This document shows, piece after piece, positions 25,471 through 34,357 of a DNA stretch of 64,000 nt. Under the pieces are notes generated by a model. It did no database searches. It worked only from the letters and a program-made list of their open reading frames with translations, and was not told the origin of the DNA. Source of the stretch: Prolixibacteraceae bacterium (GTDB taxonomy: Bacteria; Bacteroidota; Bacteroidia; Bacteroidales; Prolixibacteraceae); contig JAIBEY010000017.1 of NCBI GenBank assembly GCA_019459525.1, positions 17,283-81,282 of the forward strand. The letters are read 5' to 3'. Made by a program: the position numbers and the translations under genes. Position 1 is the first letter of the stretch, and the number at the start of each line of letters is the position of its first letter.

Positions 25471-26646
25471 ATGAATATCGATCATTACAAATCGTTTAGT
25501 ACGGAAGATTTTATTCTGGATGACAACTTCAGCAAATTGACCAAAGGTCAATCGGTTGATGGCATCACACTCGACCAGTTTAAAGCACTTCTTCCAGAAA
25601 AAAACAAAGAAATAGCATTCGCTATAGAAATTCGGAATGGATTAACAACAAAGAAAAAAGCCACGTCAACAGAAAGAAAGGCTGAGATGCTGAGTGAGAT
25701 TCTTCATTCCAGGAAGCATATGTTTATCAGACCGATATTCAGGTATGCTGCTGCAGTTTTGTTGGTCATCGGGTTAGGCATTTCTTCCTTATGGTTGTTT
25801 AATTCCCATAATGATATCGAAGATTTTGCCTCTTCAACCAGTATCAAGTCCCAAAATGCAGAACTCATTTTAGCCGATGGGAAACGAATTGAAATTGAAA
25901 ATGAACAATCGAAAATAGAATATGCAACGAATGGCAGTTCTGTTTCATTAAACGATTCGTCAAAATTAGAGCAGTCGGAACCGGTGTCAGGAAAATGTTT
26001 TAACCAGGTAATTGTTCCTTTTGGAAAACGTTCCAACATCTTACTCTCAGACGGGTCAAGGGTTTGGCTTAACTCGGGCTCCAAGATCGTTTATCCGCCT
26101 GTTTTTAATGATGTTGACCGTGAAGTATTTCTGGAAGGAGAAGCCTATTTTGAAATTGCCAAAAATGAAAATAAATCCTTTTATGTACGAACAAGCAATT
26201 TCAGAGTTAAAGTTCTGGGTACAAAATTTAATGTTCAGGCGTATAAAGATGAAGATGAACAGAGTACGGTATTACTGGAGGGTAAAGTTAACATAGCAAA
26301 AAACGAAAAACTTTTTTCAAAGGGAAATGAACTATCTCCAAATCAGAAAGCCACATTTTCGACCTCCAAAAACAATCTGACGATTACCGATGTTGAAAAT
26401 GCAGAAAATTACATTGCCTGGATTTATGGATACCTGCCTGTGGAAAATCAAGACATCGTTAGTTTATCCAAACGGATTTCGAGATATTACAATGTTGATA
26501 TTGAAGTTAAAGCAAAAAATGTAAATCTGAGGTTCTCGGGTAAACTTGATCTGAAAGATGATCCTAAACGAATTCTGGACGCATTATCAACCATTTCTAA
26601 ACTAAAATACAAAGAACAAGGAGATAAATTTGTGATTTATGACTAA
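25471..26646 (+). CDS. FecR-type anti-sigma factor (PUL-A)
   Basis: A 391-residue single-pass inner-membrane protein. The N-terminal cytoplasmic part holds the sigma factor, a helix lies near 90-110 (YAAAVLLVIGLGISSLWLF), and the periplasmic FecR domain follows. That domain has FGKRSNILLSDGSRVWLNSG, REVFLEGEAYFEIAKNE and the VLGTKFNVQAY strand. A C-terminal DUF4974/STN-like domain ends SGKLDLKDDPKRILDALS. It transmits the signal from the STN domain of the SusC receptor to the sigma factor. It lies between its sigma factor and susC. Confidence 0.93.
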   Translation: MNIDHYKSFSTEDFILDDNFSKLTKGQSVDGITLDQFKALLPEKNKEIAFAIEIRNGLTTKKKATSTERKAEMLSEILHSRKHMFIRPIFRYAAAVLLVIGLGISSLWLFNSHNDIEDFASSTSIKSQNAELILADGKRIEIENEQSKIEYATNGSSVSLNDSSKLEQSEPVSGKCFNQVIVPFGKRSNILLSDGSRVWLNSGSKIVYPPVFNDVDREVFLEGEAYFEIAKNENKSFYVRTSNFRVKVLGTKFNVQAYKDEDEQSTVLLEGKVNIAKNEKLFSKGNELSPNQKATFSTSKNNLTITDVENAENYIAWIYGYLPVENQDIVSLSKRISRYYNVDIEVKAKNVNLRFSGKLDLKDDPKRILDALSTISKLKYKEQGDKFVIYD

Positions 26647-26648
26647 AT

Positions 26649-26723
26649 AAAAAAAACCGGCAGACGCTTGCAACATCTGCCGGACGATTATAAACATGCC
26701 GCAAGGCAACATGTCTAATTCCC
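26649..26723 (-). ncRNA. Candidate antisense sRNA over the susC-A leader
   Basis: The minus strand has -7 box TAGATTTG (26728-26735, overlapping the susC start codon). About 50 bases on, the hairpin CCGGCAGA (26657-26664) / TCTGCCGG (26676-26683) is followed on the minus strand by eight U. The predicted RNA of about 75 nt covers the susC translation start region. No -33 box is seen. Cis-antisense RNAs of this size and position are reported at Bacteroides PULs (DonS type). Expression here is inferred. Confidence 0.5.
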
Positions 26724-26734
26724 AATTCAAATCT

Positions 26735-29700
26735 ATGAAAAAAAGTGTAATTGACGATTCCTCCGGAAAATGGAGGATGCCAAGAGTTATTCTGCTAACT
26801 ATGAATCTATTAACAATCTTAATCTTTGCAGGAACCATGGCTGTTTCTGCCAGTGTTTATTCTCAAAAAACGAAGATTGACCTCAAGCTGCAAAATTCTA
26901 CAGTCGCAGAAATTCTGAAATCGATTGAAGAAAGCAGTGAATTTATTTTCGTGTACGACACCGAGTTAATTAATACTCGTATTGAAAGAAGCATTTCGCT
27001 TCGTGATGCCAAGATTGAAACTGTTCTTAACGAACTGTTTGGCAGTAGTTCGATTGCCTTCTTAATTGACGACCGCCAGGTTTTCCTTTATAAAAAGGAT
27101 GACATGAAACAGCTTGAAATGCTAAAATCAATCATGCAAGCTGGGCAAGCCCAAAAGAAAGACGTTTCGGGAACAGTCAAAGACCGCAACGGGCTGCCAA
27201 TTCCTGGAGTTTCGGTAGTTGCAAAAGGCACAAGCAACGGAACAATTACCGATTCTGATGGAAAATTCAAACTATCGGTAGCGTCCAATACCGAAACGCT
27301 GGTAATTTCGTTTGTCGGGTTAAAAACCCAGGAAGTGGAAATTTCAAAGAAAGCGACCTTAAATGTGGTTTTGGAAGAAGAAACCATTGACGTTGATGAA
27401 GTTGTTGTAGTTGGATACGGAACACAAAAAAAGGTAACCGTTGTTGGATCGATCACTACAATTACCACCAAGGAGCTCCGCCAAAGTCCAACAACCAACT
27501 TATCAAATGCTTTAGCCGGAAGAATGTCGGGGATGATGGTAAACCAGTTCAGTGGTGGTGAACCCGGCGTTGACCAGAGCCAGGTTTTTGTTCGTGGTAT
27601 GTCAACCTATAACAACCAAAACCCGATTGTAATTGTAGATGGAATTGAACGCGATTTCCAGTACCTGAATCCTGACGAAGTGGAAACCTTCTCAATCTTA
27701 AAAGATGCTTCGGCAACTGCAGTTTACGGGGTACGGGGTGCAAACGGGGTTATTCTGGTAACCACACGACGAGGTAAAGACATGGAAAAAGCCCACGTCA
27801 CCTTTAAAGCTTCTACGGGCATCTCCTCGCCGATTAAATTTCCGGAATATTTAGGTTCGGCTGATTACGCCATGCTTTATAACGAAGCCCGGTTAAACGA
27901 CAATCCCAACACGACCTCTGCACTTTTCAGCCAGGCTCAAATTGATAATTACAGAATTGCAAAAGGCGATAACTCCGATGGGTTAGGCTATAATACCAAT
28001 CTGTTTGACTATGCCTTTAAACCAAGTATGCAGCAAGACTACAGCCTGAATATTCAGGGAGGCACAAAAACGACTAAATATTTCCTTTTGGTAGGCTATA
28101 TGAACCAGAATGGTAACTATCAGCACACCAATGATGGACCCAACAATACCAATGCGGTGTTTAAAAGGTACAATTTCAGGTCAAACATTGACATTAACAT
28201 CACCGATGATTTCTATGTGAAATTAAACCTGGGAGGACGAATACAAAACAGGATAGCCCCGGGAACAACAGCTTCAAGAATCATTACCATCGCAAATACG
28301 CAACCATCCATTTATCCGGTGATCCTGGAGAATAATGACAATCCGGCAAATGCTGTTTATAATGCCAAACATCCGGAGGGTTTATTATTTGGGTCGCAAC
28401 TCTACAGGTATAACATTCTTGGGGAATTGGCCTATTCCGGGTTTATTAATGAATATAAAACATTCATGGACGGAACCTTTGCCATGGGACACAAACTTGA
28501 CTTCATTACAAAAGGGTTAGTTTTTGACGTTCAGTTCTCTTACGACATTCAGGCGGGTAATACAATTGACCGGACCATCCCCCACGAAAGTGAAGGCTAC
28601 CGGGAATATGGTGGTTACGCCACCTTCTATCCTAAAGATGGAGTTGATGTATTTATGAATGGAGGGCACTATATGGGTGCTTATTCTTCACCACGCCGTA
28701 CCGACAACAACACCATGAATAATGGTTATGATGCTTCCACTCCACCGCCTCAAAGAAAGAATGACGTGCAGGCAACCTTAAATTATTCCAGAACTTTTGG
28801 CCGCCATAATGTTTCGGCCCTCTTGCTTGCCCGTCAATCAAAACGCGTATATCGATATGAGGTACCATTTGCAAACCAGGGAACTGCCTTACGTGCTACC
28901 TATAACTACGCCGAAAAGTATCTTCTTGAAGTAAATGCAGCCTACAATGGCTCTGAAAACTTTGCCAAAGGACGCCGTTACGGACTTTTTCCTGCCGTAG
29001 CACTGGGTTGGGTAACCAGTAACGAGTCTTTCCTGAAAGATAATTCGCTTATCGATTACTTAAAAATCAGAGGTTCATACGGGCTTGTTGGTAGCGATTT
29101 ACTTCCGGAGTCATCGAGGTTTGGATACCTGCAATTTTTCACTGTAAACGGAGACAACTACAACTTAGGAACAGACTTAAGCTCAGGTGTTCCGGCCAAC
29201 GTTTACGAGGGCCGTTTGGCTAATCCAATGTTAACCTGGGAAAAGTCGAGAAAAGCAAATTTAGGTATAGAAACCAGGATTCTGAATAACAAATTAAGCA
29301 TTAATGCTGATGTTTTCTTTGAACACCGGTACGACATCCTGACACAACCCGGATCAAACGGATCTAAAAATCTTTCGGCAGTTGTTGGTCAAAGTTCCCC
29401 ACAGCTAAACCTTGGAATTGTTGACAATAAAGGGATGGATATGGAAATTGGCTGGAATGACAAGATTGGAAAAAACTTCAGTTATTACATTCGCCCCAAC
29501 TTTTCGTTTGCCCGTAATAAAATCAAATTCATAAACGAGGTTGATCGCATCGCTCCCGACGGCACTCCTGTGCCATATGCAAGCCGTACCGGTAAACGTA
29601 TTGGCGAACAGTTTCTCTATCAATTCGACCACTTTGTAAAAGACCAGGCCGAGGCCGACCAATTAAATACTGCAGTTTACCAGCCCTGGGGTAAGTTAAT

Positions 29701-30283
29701 TCCTGGTGACGTAGTTTATAAAGATCAGAATGGTGACGGTAAAATTACCGACCAGGAAGACCGCATCGCCATGGGTAACCCACGTAATCCGGAGATTCAG
29801 TTTGGTATCCCGGTTGGTTTTGCCTATAAAGATTTTGATCTTAGCTTATTATTTCAGGGAGCTACAAATTGCAGCGTTCAATTAACCGATGCTGCTGCAT
29901 GGGATTTCCCAACCTATGGGCAAGACATTATTGGAAGGGTAAAAACCCTGCACCTGGATCGTTGGACTCCAACAACAGCAGAAACAGCAACCTACCCGGC
30001 CCTTCATTACGGCCCTTATCCCAACAACAAAAACTCTAACAGCTCACTATTTCTTGCTGACGCCTCTTACCTTCGGTTAAAAAGTATGGAAATAGGCTAC
30101 TCTATTCCGGGACATATTTTATCAAAAATTGGATTAACCAAGACCCGTTTTTACATCCAGGGATTAAATCTGGCAACCTGGGATAAGTTATCGAAATACG
30201 ATGTTGACCCTGAAACCAATACAGGAGGCGACTGGTACCCAATTCAAAGGGTTATAAGTTTTGGAGTTGATGTAACATTTTAA
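26735..30283 (+). CDS. SusC/RagA TonB-dependent receptor with STN domain (PUL-A)
   Basis: About 1182 residues from ATG 26735 (MKKSVIDDSSG). An in-frame ATG at 26696 would add 13 residues across the antisense promoter region and is less likely. Order: signal helix (VILLTMNLLTILIFAG), STN signalling domain at 46-120, carboxypeptidase-like domain at 142-222 (KDVSGTVKDRNGLPIPGVSV), TonB box region VDEVVVVGYGTQ near 220, plug (NQNPIVIVDGIERDF ... SATAVYGVRGANGVIL), then the 22-strand barrel. It imports an oligosaccharide or similar ligand with its SusD partner and signals through STN to FecR. The ligand is not predictable, because no enzyme genes follow. Confidence 0.95.
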   Translation: MKKSVIDDSSGKWRMPRVILLTMNLLTILIFAGTMAVSASVYSQKTKIDLKLQNSTVAEILKSIEESSEFIFVYDTELINTRIERSISLRDAKIETVLNELFGSSSIAFLIDDRQVFLYKKDDMKQLEMLKSIMQAGQAQKKDVSGTVKDRNGLPIPGVSVVAKGTSNGTITDSDGKFKLSVASNTETLVISFVGLKTQEVEISKKATLNVVLEEETIDVDEVVVVGYGTQKKVTVVGSITTITTKELRQSPTTNLSNALAGRMSGMMVNQFSGGEPGVDQSQVFVRGMSTYNNQNPIVIVDGIERDFQYLNPDEVETFSILKDASATAVYGVRGANGVILVTTRRGKDMEKAHVTFKASTGISSPIKFPEYLGSADYAMLYNEARLNDNPNTTSALFSQAQIDNYRIAKGDNSDGLGYNTNLFDYAFKPSMQQDYSLNIQGGTKTTKYFLLVGYMNQNGNYQHTNDGPNNTNAVFKRYNFRSNIDINITDDFYVKLNLGGRIQNRIAPGTTASRIITIANTQPSIYPVILENNDNPANAVYNAKHPEGLLFGSQLYRYNILGELAYSGFINEYKTFMDGTFAMGHKLDFITKGLVFDVQFSYDIQAGNTIDRTIPHESEGYREYGGYATFYPKDGVDVFMNGGHYMGAYSSPRRTDNNTMNNGYDASTPPPQRKNDVQATLNYSRTFGRHNVSALLLARQSKRVYRYEVPFANQGTALRATYNYAEKYLLEVNAAYNGSENFAKGRRYGLFPAVALGWVTSNESFLKDNSLIDYLKIRGSYGLVGSDLLPESSRFGYLQFFTVNGDNYNLGTDLSSGVPANVYEGRLANPMLTWEKSRKANLGIETRILNNKLSINADVFFEHRYDILTQPGSNGSKNLSAVVGQSSPQLNLGIVDNKGMDMEIGWNDKIGKNFSYYIRPNFSFARNKIKFINEVDRIAPDGTPVPYASRTGKRIGEQFLYQFDHFVKDQAEADQLNTAVYQPWGKLIPGDVVYKDQNGDGKITDQEDRIAMGNPRNPEIQFGIPVGFAYKDFDLSLLFQGATNCSVQLTDAAAWDFPTYGQDIIGRVKTLHLDRWTPTTAETATYPALHYGPYPNNKNSNSSLFLADASYLRLKSMEIGYSIPGHILSKIGLTKTRFYIQGLNLATWDKLSKYDVDPETNTGGDWYPIQRVISFGVDVTF

Positions 30284-30293
30284 TTGAAAAACT

Positions 30294-32144
30294 ATGAAAA
30301 TCAGAAAATATCTTTTTTTAACAGGCATACTCAGCTTGCTACTATTAACGGCGTGTGATGATTTTCTCGACAGAGAGCCTGACAATCAGGTAACGGAAGA
30401 AGTGGCCTTCTCGAATTGGGATAAGGTGAATGGTATGGCGAATAAACTGTACCGCGAAATGCGCGACCGCGACCGTGGAATTGTAACGCTGAACCACTTC
30501 TCATTATCAGGTATTACCGACGAGTGCAAAGGAACTAAAGTGGAACAAGCTATACCCGACCAATTTAATTTTGGAAGCTTTGGGCCTTCAATTGGGATGC
30601 CTGGTGCGGCCAATGGGATATATTGGAATGATTTATATGGATCGATACGCAAAGTAAATGTATTTATTGAAGGTGTTGAGAAATACAATTCCCCCGACAA
30701 CCCATTACAGCCCGGAGACCTAAAAAATCGTATTGCAGAAGCCTATTTCATGCGTGCCTATTTCCATTTTCTGGCTACTCGCTGGTATGGAGATATTGTT
30801 TACATGGACTATGTTGCAGATTTGGCAGGTGATGTAAATTTCGTTCGTCAGCCGTGGCCCGAAGTACTCAAAAAACTATTGGCTGATCTCGATTTTGCTA
30901 TTGCAGAATTACCTGCCCGACACCTCGATATTGAATTTGGTAGGGTTGACAAAGGCTCGGCATTGGCCTTAAAGGCCATTGTCCTATACATGAATGCCAG
31001 CCCGATGTATAACGGAGGGAAACTGCCTGGTAACGACACCCGTGCTGGTAAAGATACGTATGCGACCTACGATAAAAACAAATGGAAACTCGCCGCAGAT
31101 GCAGCCAAAGCCGTAATGGACCTGCAAAACAATGGAATATCACGCTACAGCCTCTATCAGGGAAAAGGCAGTGATTATCAGGCTGAAAGTAATAATATGG
31201 TTTACGCACGAATCAAGCAAATCTATATTGACCAGACCGCTATTCAAAATGAGTGGATACTGATCATGTCCAACAACAAAGCACAGTCGTGGCAAGGGGA
31301 CCATATTCCTCCATCTTACGGTGGGGCTGCCCGCTTGCAACCTATTCAGGAGCAGGTAGATGAATATGAATTTATTGGAAACGACGGTTATGGTTATCCG
31401 ATTTACGATTCGCAGGCAACAGCCAAAGGATATGATGAGAATCTTCCTTACGACAAACGAGACCCACGTTTCTATTCGGATATTATGTATCATGGAGCCA
31501 CTTACCAGAACAAAGTCATAAATACAGCAACTGGTTCTGATAAAATTGGTGCAAGCAACGCCACCTCAACCGGATATTATTTGCGTAAATTCTTCCATGA
31601 AGACTGGAAACGAAGTGGAAACTGGCCTTTGCATTTCCCCATGATTCGTCTGCCTGAAATTCAATTAATCTATTGTGAAGCCATGAACCAATACAGTGGC
31701 CCAAGCTCAGAAATTTACGATATCCTAAATAACCTGCGTGCCCGCTCCTTTATGGTACCGATTCCTCCGGGGTTAAATGCCGAAGCCTTGCTCAAATATA
31801 TCCATAGGGAACGCCGCGTTGAGCTCTTTTATGAAAATAAACGTTATTTCTACTCCCGTTGGAATCTGGAACCAAACTCACCAGCAGAACTGGCGCAGGA
31901 AGAAGCTGCAAAAGCATCAGCCAATCCTAGTTTAGTTTGGCCATATGCCAGAACACAAAGGGCAGCTCATGGAATGAGACCTGTGGCAGATCCATCCGGA
32001 ACATTAGTTGTTGGTGGAGTCAACTATAAAATGGAACGGTTCCTGCTCGAGGATAGAGTTTTCACATCTAAAAACTACTTCTGGCCGCTAACCTCAAGCG
32101 AAATAACGAACTGTCCAACGCTGTTACAAAGTCCGAACTGGTAA
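30294..32144 (+). CDS. SusD/RagB surface lipoprotein (PUL-A)
   Basis: A 616-residue outer-membrane lipoprotein (leader LFLTGILSLLLLTAC, lipobox LTAC) that binds the ligand and caps the SusC barrel. It has the N-terminal TPR-rich SusD-like_3 region (AEAYFMRAYFHFLATRWYGDI, GRVDKGSALALKAIVLYMNAS). The C-terminal SusD family signature is FPMIRLPEIQLIYCEAMNQYSG, then IHRERRVELFYENKRYFYSR. It lies 10 bp after susC and closes the operon. A terminator follows at 32209. Confidence 0.94.
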   Translation: MKIRKYLFLTGILSLLLLTACDDFLDREPDNQVTEEVAFSNWDKVNGMANKLYREMRDRDRGIVTLNHFSLSGITDECKGTKVEQAIPDQFNFGSFGPSIGMPGAANGIYWNDLYGSIRKVNVFIEGVEKYNSPDNPLQPGDLKNRIAEAYFMRAYFHFLATRWYGDIVYMDYVADLAGDVNFVRQPWPEVLKKLLADLDFAIAELPARHLDIEFGRVDKGSALALKAIVLYMNASPMYNGGKLPGNDTRAGKDTYATYDKNKWKLAADAAKAVMDLQNNGISRYSLYQGKGSDYQAESNNMVYARIKQIYIDQTAIQNEWILIMSNNKAQSWQGDHIPPSYGGAARLQPIQEQVDEYEFIGNDGYGYPIYDSQATAKGYDENLPYDKRDPRFYSDIMYHGATYQNKVINTATGSDKIGASNATSTGYYLRKFFHEDWKRSGNWPLHFPMIRLPEIQLIYCEAMNQYSGPSSEIYDILNNLRARSFMVPIPPGLNAEALLKYIHRERRVELFYENKRYFYSRWNLEPNSPAELAQEEAAKASANPSLVWPYARTQRAAHGMRPVADPSGTLVVGGVNYKMERFLLEDRVFTSKNYFWPLTSSEITNCPTLLQSPNW

Positions 32145-32208
32145 ATAACCTATCACTTTACAAAACAGTACACTTAAAGATAAAACACAACCAACAAACC
32201 ATCCAACC

Positions 32209-32247
32209 AGCCCGGATCTTTTCCCATTGAGATTCGGGCTTTTTTTT
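32209..32247 (+). terminator. Terminator of PUL-A
   Basis: AGCCCGGATCT (32209-32219) pairs with AGATTCGGGCT (32230-32240) with two mismatches in the middle, followed by a run of seven T. It lies 65 bp past the susD stop codon. Confidence 0.8.
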
Positions 32248-32385
32248 GATCGAACGAATCCACTGGAAGAACCGGCGAACATTATTGTTTATCTGAAGAA
32301 AATATCACAACAATTCCTCGAATTTTAAAATCAAGAGAGAAACACCCTACGGGAAAGAAGGAAGTATATAATTGGGTTAAATTGT

Positions 32386-32393
32386 TATTTTTG
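32386..32393 (+). promoter_or_regulatory. Promoter -7 box for PUL-B sigma factor
   Basis: TATTTTTG matches TAnnTTTG and sits 35 bp before the sigma-factor ATG (32428). No good -33 box is seen. Confidence 0.45.
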
Positions 32394-32427
32394 CCTAAAT
32401 ACAGCAATAATACCCGGGGAAAATCTC

Positions 32428-33036
32428 ATGACCGTAAAAAACACCAGTGACATACCATCTTTGTGGGGATCATTTCTTTCTGGTGACGACAAAGCTTTTG
32501 CCGGTATTTATCATTCCTTTGCCCCCGACCTCCTTTCGTATGGAAAAAAACTCAGTTCCGACAATAATTTAGTGAGCGATGCCCTTCAGGAGATTTTCCT
32601 GGATTTATACCTGAAACGTAACAAATCACACATACCGGTATCCAATCTCAAAGCCTATCTCTTTACTTCGTTAAAAAACACCATTCGAAAAAAGCAAATT
32701 CGAAACAAGAGGTTTGAGAACAAGGAAGTAAACGACAAGCTACTCGGCGAGTTCAATATCGAATACAGCTTTCAGGACCAACTCATTACGATGGAGATAT
32801 CAGAGGAAAAACAGGCCCGTCTCCAAAAGGCAATCATTACACTCTCTCCCGGGCAAAAAGAGATCATCTACCTTAAGTTTGAGCAAGGGCTGGAATATCC
32901 AGAAATTGCCCAGCTAATGAGTATTACCATAGAATCAGCCCGGAAGCAACTTTACCGCGCCCTGCTCTCACTCAGACATGTGCTTGACAATGAGGTATTT
33001 TTAACCCTATTCACATATTTTAGAAAAAAGATATAA
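32428..33036 (+). CDS. ECF RNA polymerase sigma factor (PUL-B)
   Basis: A 202-residue ECF sigma factor. Region 2 is GDDKAFAGIYHSFAPDLLSYG through VSDALQEIFLDLYLKR. Region 4 is LSPGQKEIIYLKFEQGLEYPEIAQ followed by ITIESARKQLYRALLSLR. It is the first gene of the second sigma-FecR-SusC-SusD set, so its expected regulon is the PUL-B operon downstream, including the GH109-type gene. It starts 283 bp after PUL-A susD, behind a terminator, so it is an independent unit. Confidence 0.93.
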   Translation: MTVKNTSDIPSLWGSFLSGDDKAFAGIYHSFAPDLLSYGKKLSSDNNLVSDALQEIFLDLYLKRNKSHIPVSNLKAYLFTSLKNTIRKKQIRNKRFENKEVNDKLLGEFNIEYSFQDQLITMEISEEKQARLQKAIITLSPGQKEIIYLKFEQGLEYPEIAQLMSITIESARKQLYRALLSLRHVLDNEVFLTLFTYFRKKI

Positions 33037-33091
33037 AAATATTGTCCATGTTTATGTACTTAAAGGAACATGTATAAAAGTACTCACCAAG

Positions 33092-34276
33092 ATGGATGAT
33101 TTTTTAAGATACTTTGAAGACAAAAAATTTGTTCGCTGGGTCTATAATCCAACCCCGGAACTGAATGATTACTGGCAGGACTGGTTTAGCAATCATCCTG
33201 AAGACAAAAAAGAAGCTGAATTTGCCCGGCTTGCGCTCTTACAACTCCAATCGCAAAAGGAGAAAGTAAGTTCAGAAAAACTAACTGCCATCTACTCCGG
33301 AATTAATGAAGGTATCAATAGCTCCCGAAATAAACCAAGGCCTGCCCGTTACATTCCCCTTTTTGCCAGATATGCTGCAGTAGCCCTGATTTTCCTTTCG
33401 TTAGGAGTATTTCTCACCTACCAATTAACCCAAAACAAGTATAGCGAGGCCAAGCGACCTTTACCTGGATCCGCCGGAAACACTGACGCACAACTCATTC
33501 TTTCGGACGGGCGGGAAATTGCCTTGAAATCCAAGGAGTCAATAATTGAATACGGTGCTAAAGGAAAAATTGTGATCAATCAAAAAGACACAATTACTAG
33601 TACTGCCCACACGGTAAATTCTGAAATGAACCAGCTTATTGTCCCCTTCGGTAAAAATTCGTCGATCAAACTCCCTGATGGCACTCTGGCTCATCTTAAC
33701 TCGGGTTCGAGTCTGATGTATCCCTCTGCTTTCGATAAGGACAAAAGGGAAGTATTCCTAAGTGGGGAAGGTTATTTCGAGGTTGTTCACAATCCCGGGA
33801 AACCATTCATTGTAAAAACAAATGATCTGAACATAACCGCCATCGGAACCATATTTAATGTTTCAGCCTACCCCGCTGATAATATCATTGAAACAGTACT
33901 TGTTGAAGGGAAAGTGATCCTGGCCGACAATTCCTCCCTGCCATTTAAAAAAGACTATACTTTAAACCCGAACGAACTCGCCACATTTGATCGCCAATCG
34001 CAAAAAACCATTACCAAAGATATTGATGTAAGTCAGTATGTTGCCTGGCACGAGGGCTACCTGAATTTTCAAAGTACCGATTTGAGCCGTATTGTATTAA
34101 GGCTGGAAAGATATTACAACATCAAGGTAATTTTAAGTAACCCCATGTTAGGAACACGGAGCATTACCGGCAAACTGGTCCTAAAAGAAGATAAAGACCG
34201 CGTGCTTGAAGTTTTAGCGTCCACGGCCCGTGCCGAATTAATTCATATTGAGGAGAATCTGTATCGACTAAAATAA
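33092..34276 (+). CDS. FecR-type anti-sigma factor (PUL-B)
   Basis: A 394-residue single-pass anti-sigma factor. Its short N-terminal cytoplasmic region (MDDFLRYFEDKKFVRWVYNP) is DUF4880-like. A helix lies at about 90-110 (YAAVALIFLSLGVFLTYQL). The periplasmic FecR domain has FGKNSSIKLPDGTLAHLNSG, REVFLSGEGYFEVVHNPGKP and IGTIFNVSAYP, and the C-terminal DUF4974 part is RSITGKLVLKEDKDRVLEVLA. It relays receptor occupancy to the PUL-B sigma factor. It sits 55 bp after the sigma gene. Confidence 0.93.
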   Translation: MDDFLRYFEDKKFVRWVYNPTPELNDYWQDWFSNHPEDKKEAEFARLALLQLQSQKEKVSSEKLTAIYSGINEGINSSRNKPRPARYIPLFARYAAVALIFLSLGVFLTYQLTQNKYSEAKRPLPGSAGNTDAQLILSDGREIALKSKESIIEYGAKGKIVINQKDTITSTAHTVNSEMNQLIVPFGKNSSIKLPDGTLAHLNSGSSLMYPSAFDKDKREVFLSGEGYFEVVHNPGKPFIVKTNDLNITAIGTIFNVSAYPADNIIETVLVEGKVILADNSSLPFKKDYTLNPNELATFDRQSQKTITKDIDVSQYVAWHEGYLNFQSTDLSRIVLRLERYYNIKVILSNPMLGTRSITGKLVLKEDKDRVLEVLASTARAELIHIEENLYRLK

Positions 34277-34346
34277 TGAAACCGGAAAGAATCCGACCTC
34301 TTCCCGGTTTCCAGAAATAAGTTTCAATTGTGTCATTAAAACCTAA
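34270..34346 (-). ncRNA. Candidate antisense sRNA over the susC-B leader
   Basis: The minus strand has -7 box TACCTTTG (34351-34358, overlapping the susC ATG). A 13-bp hairpin, 34278-34290 with 34299-34311 (one mismatch, 8-base loop), comes next. It is followed by a weaker U-rich tail (ATTATTTTAG). The predicted RNA of about 77 nt has the same geometry as the susC-A case. The tail is the weakest of the three candidates. Confidence 0.42.
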
Positions 34347-34357
34347 CGAACAAAGGT

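Noticed and set aside
26657..26683. Reading the hairpin as a sense-strand terminator of fecR-A
   Set aside because: On the plus strand no T run follows; the U tract lies only on the minus strand, which fits an antisense transcript.
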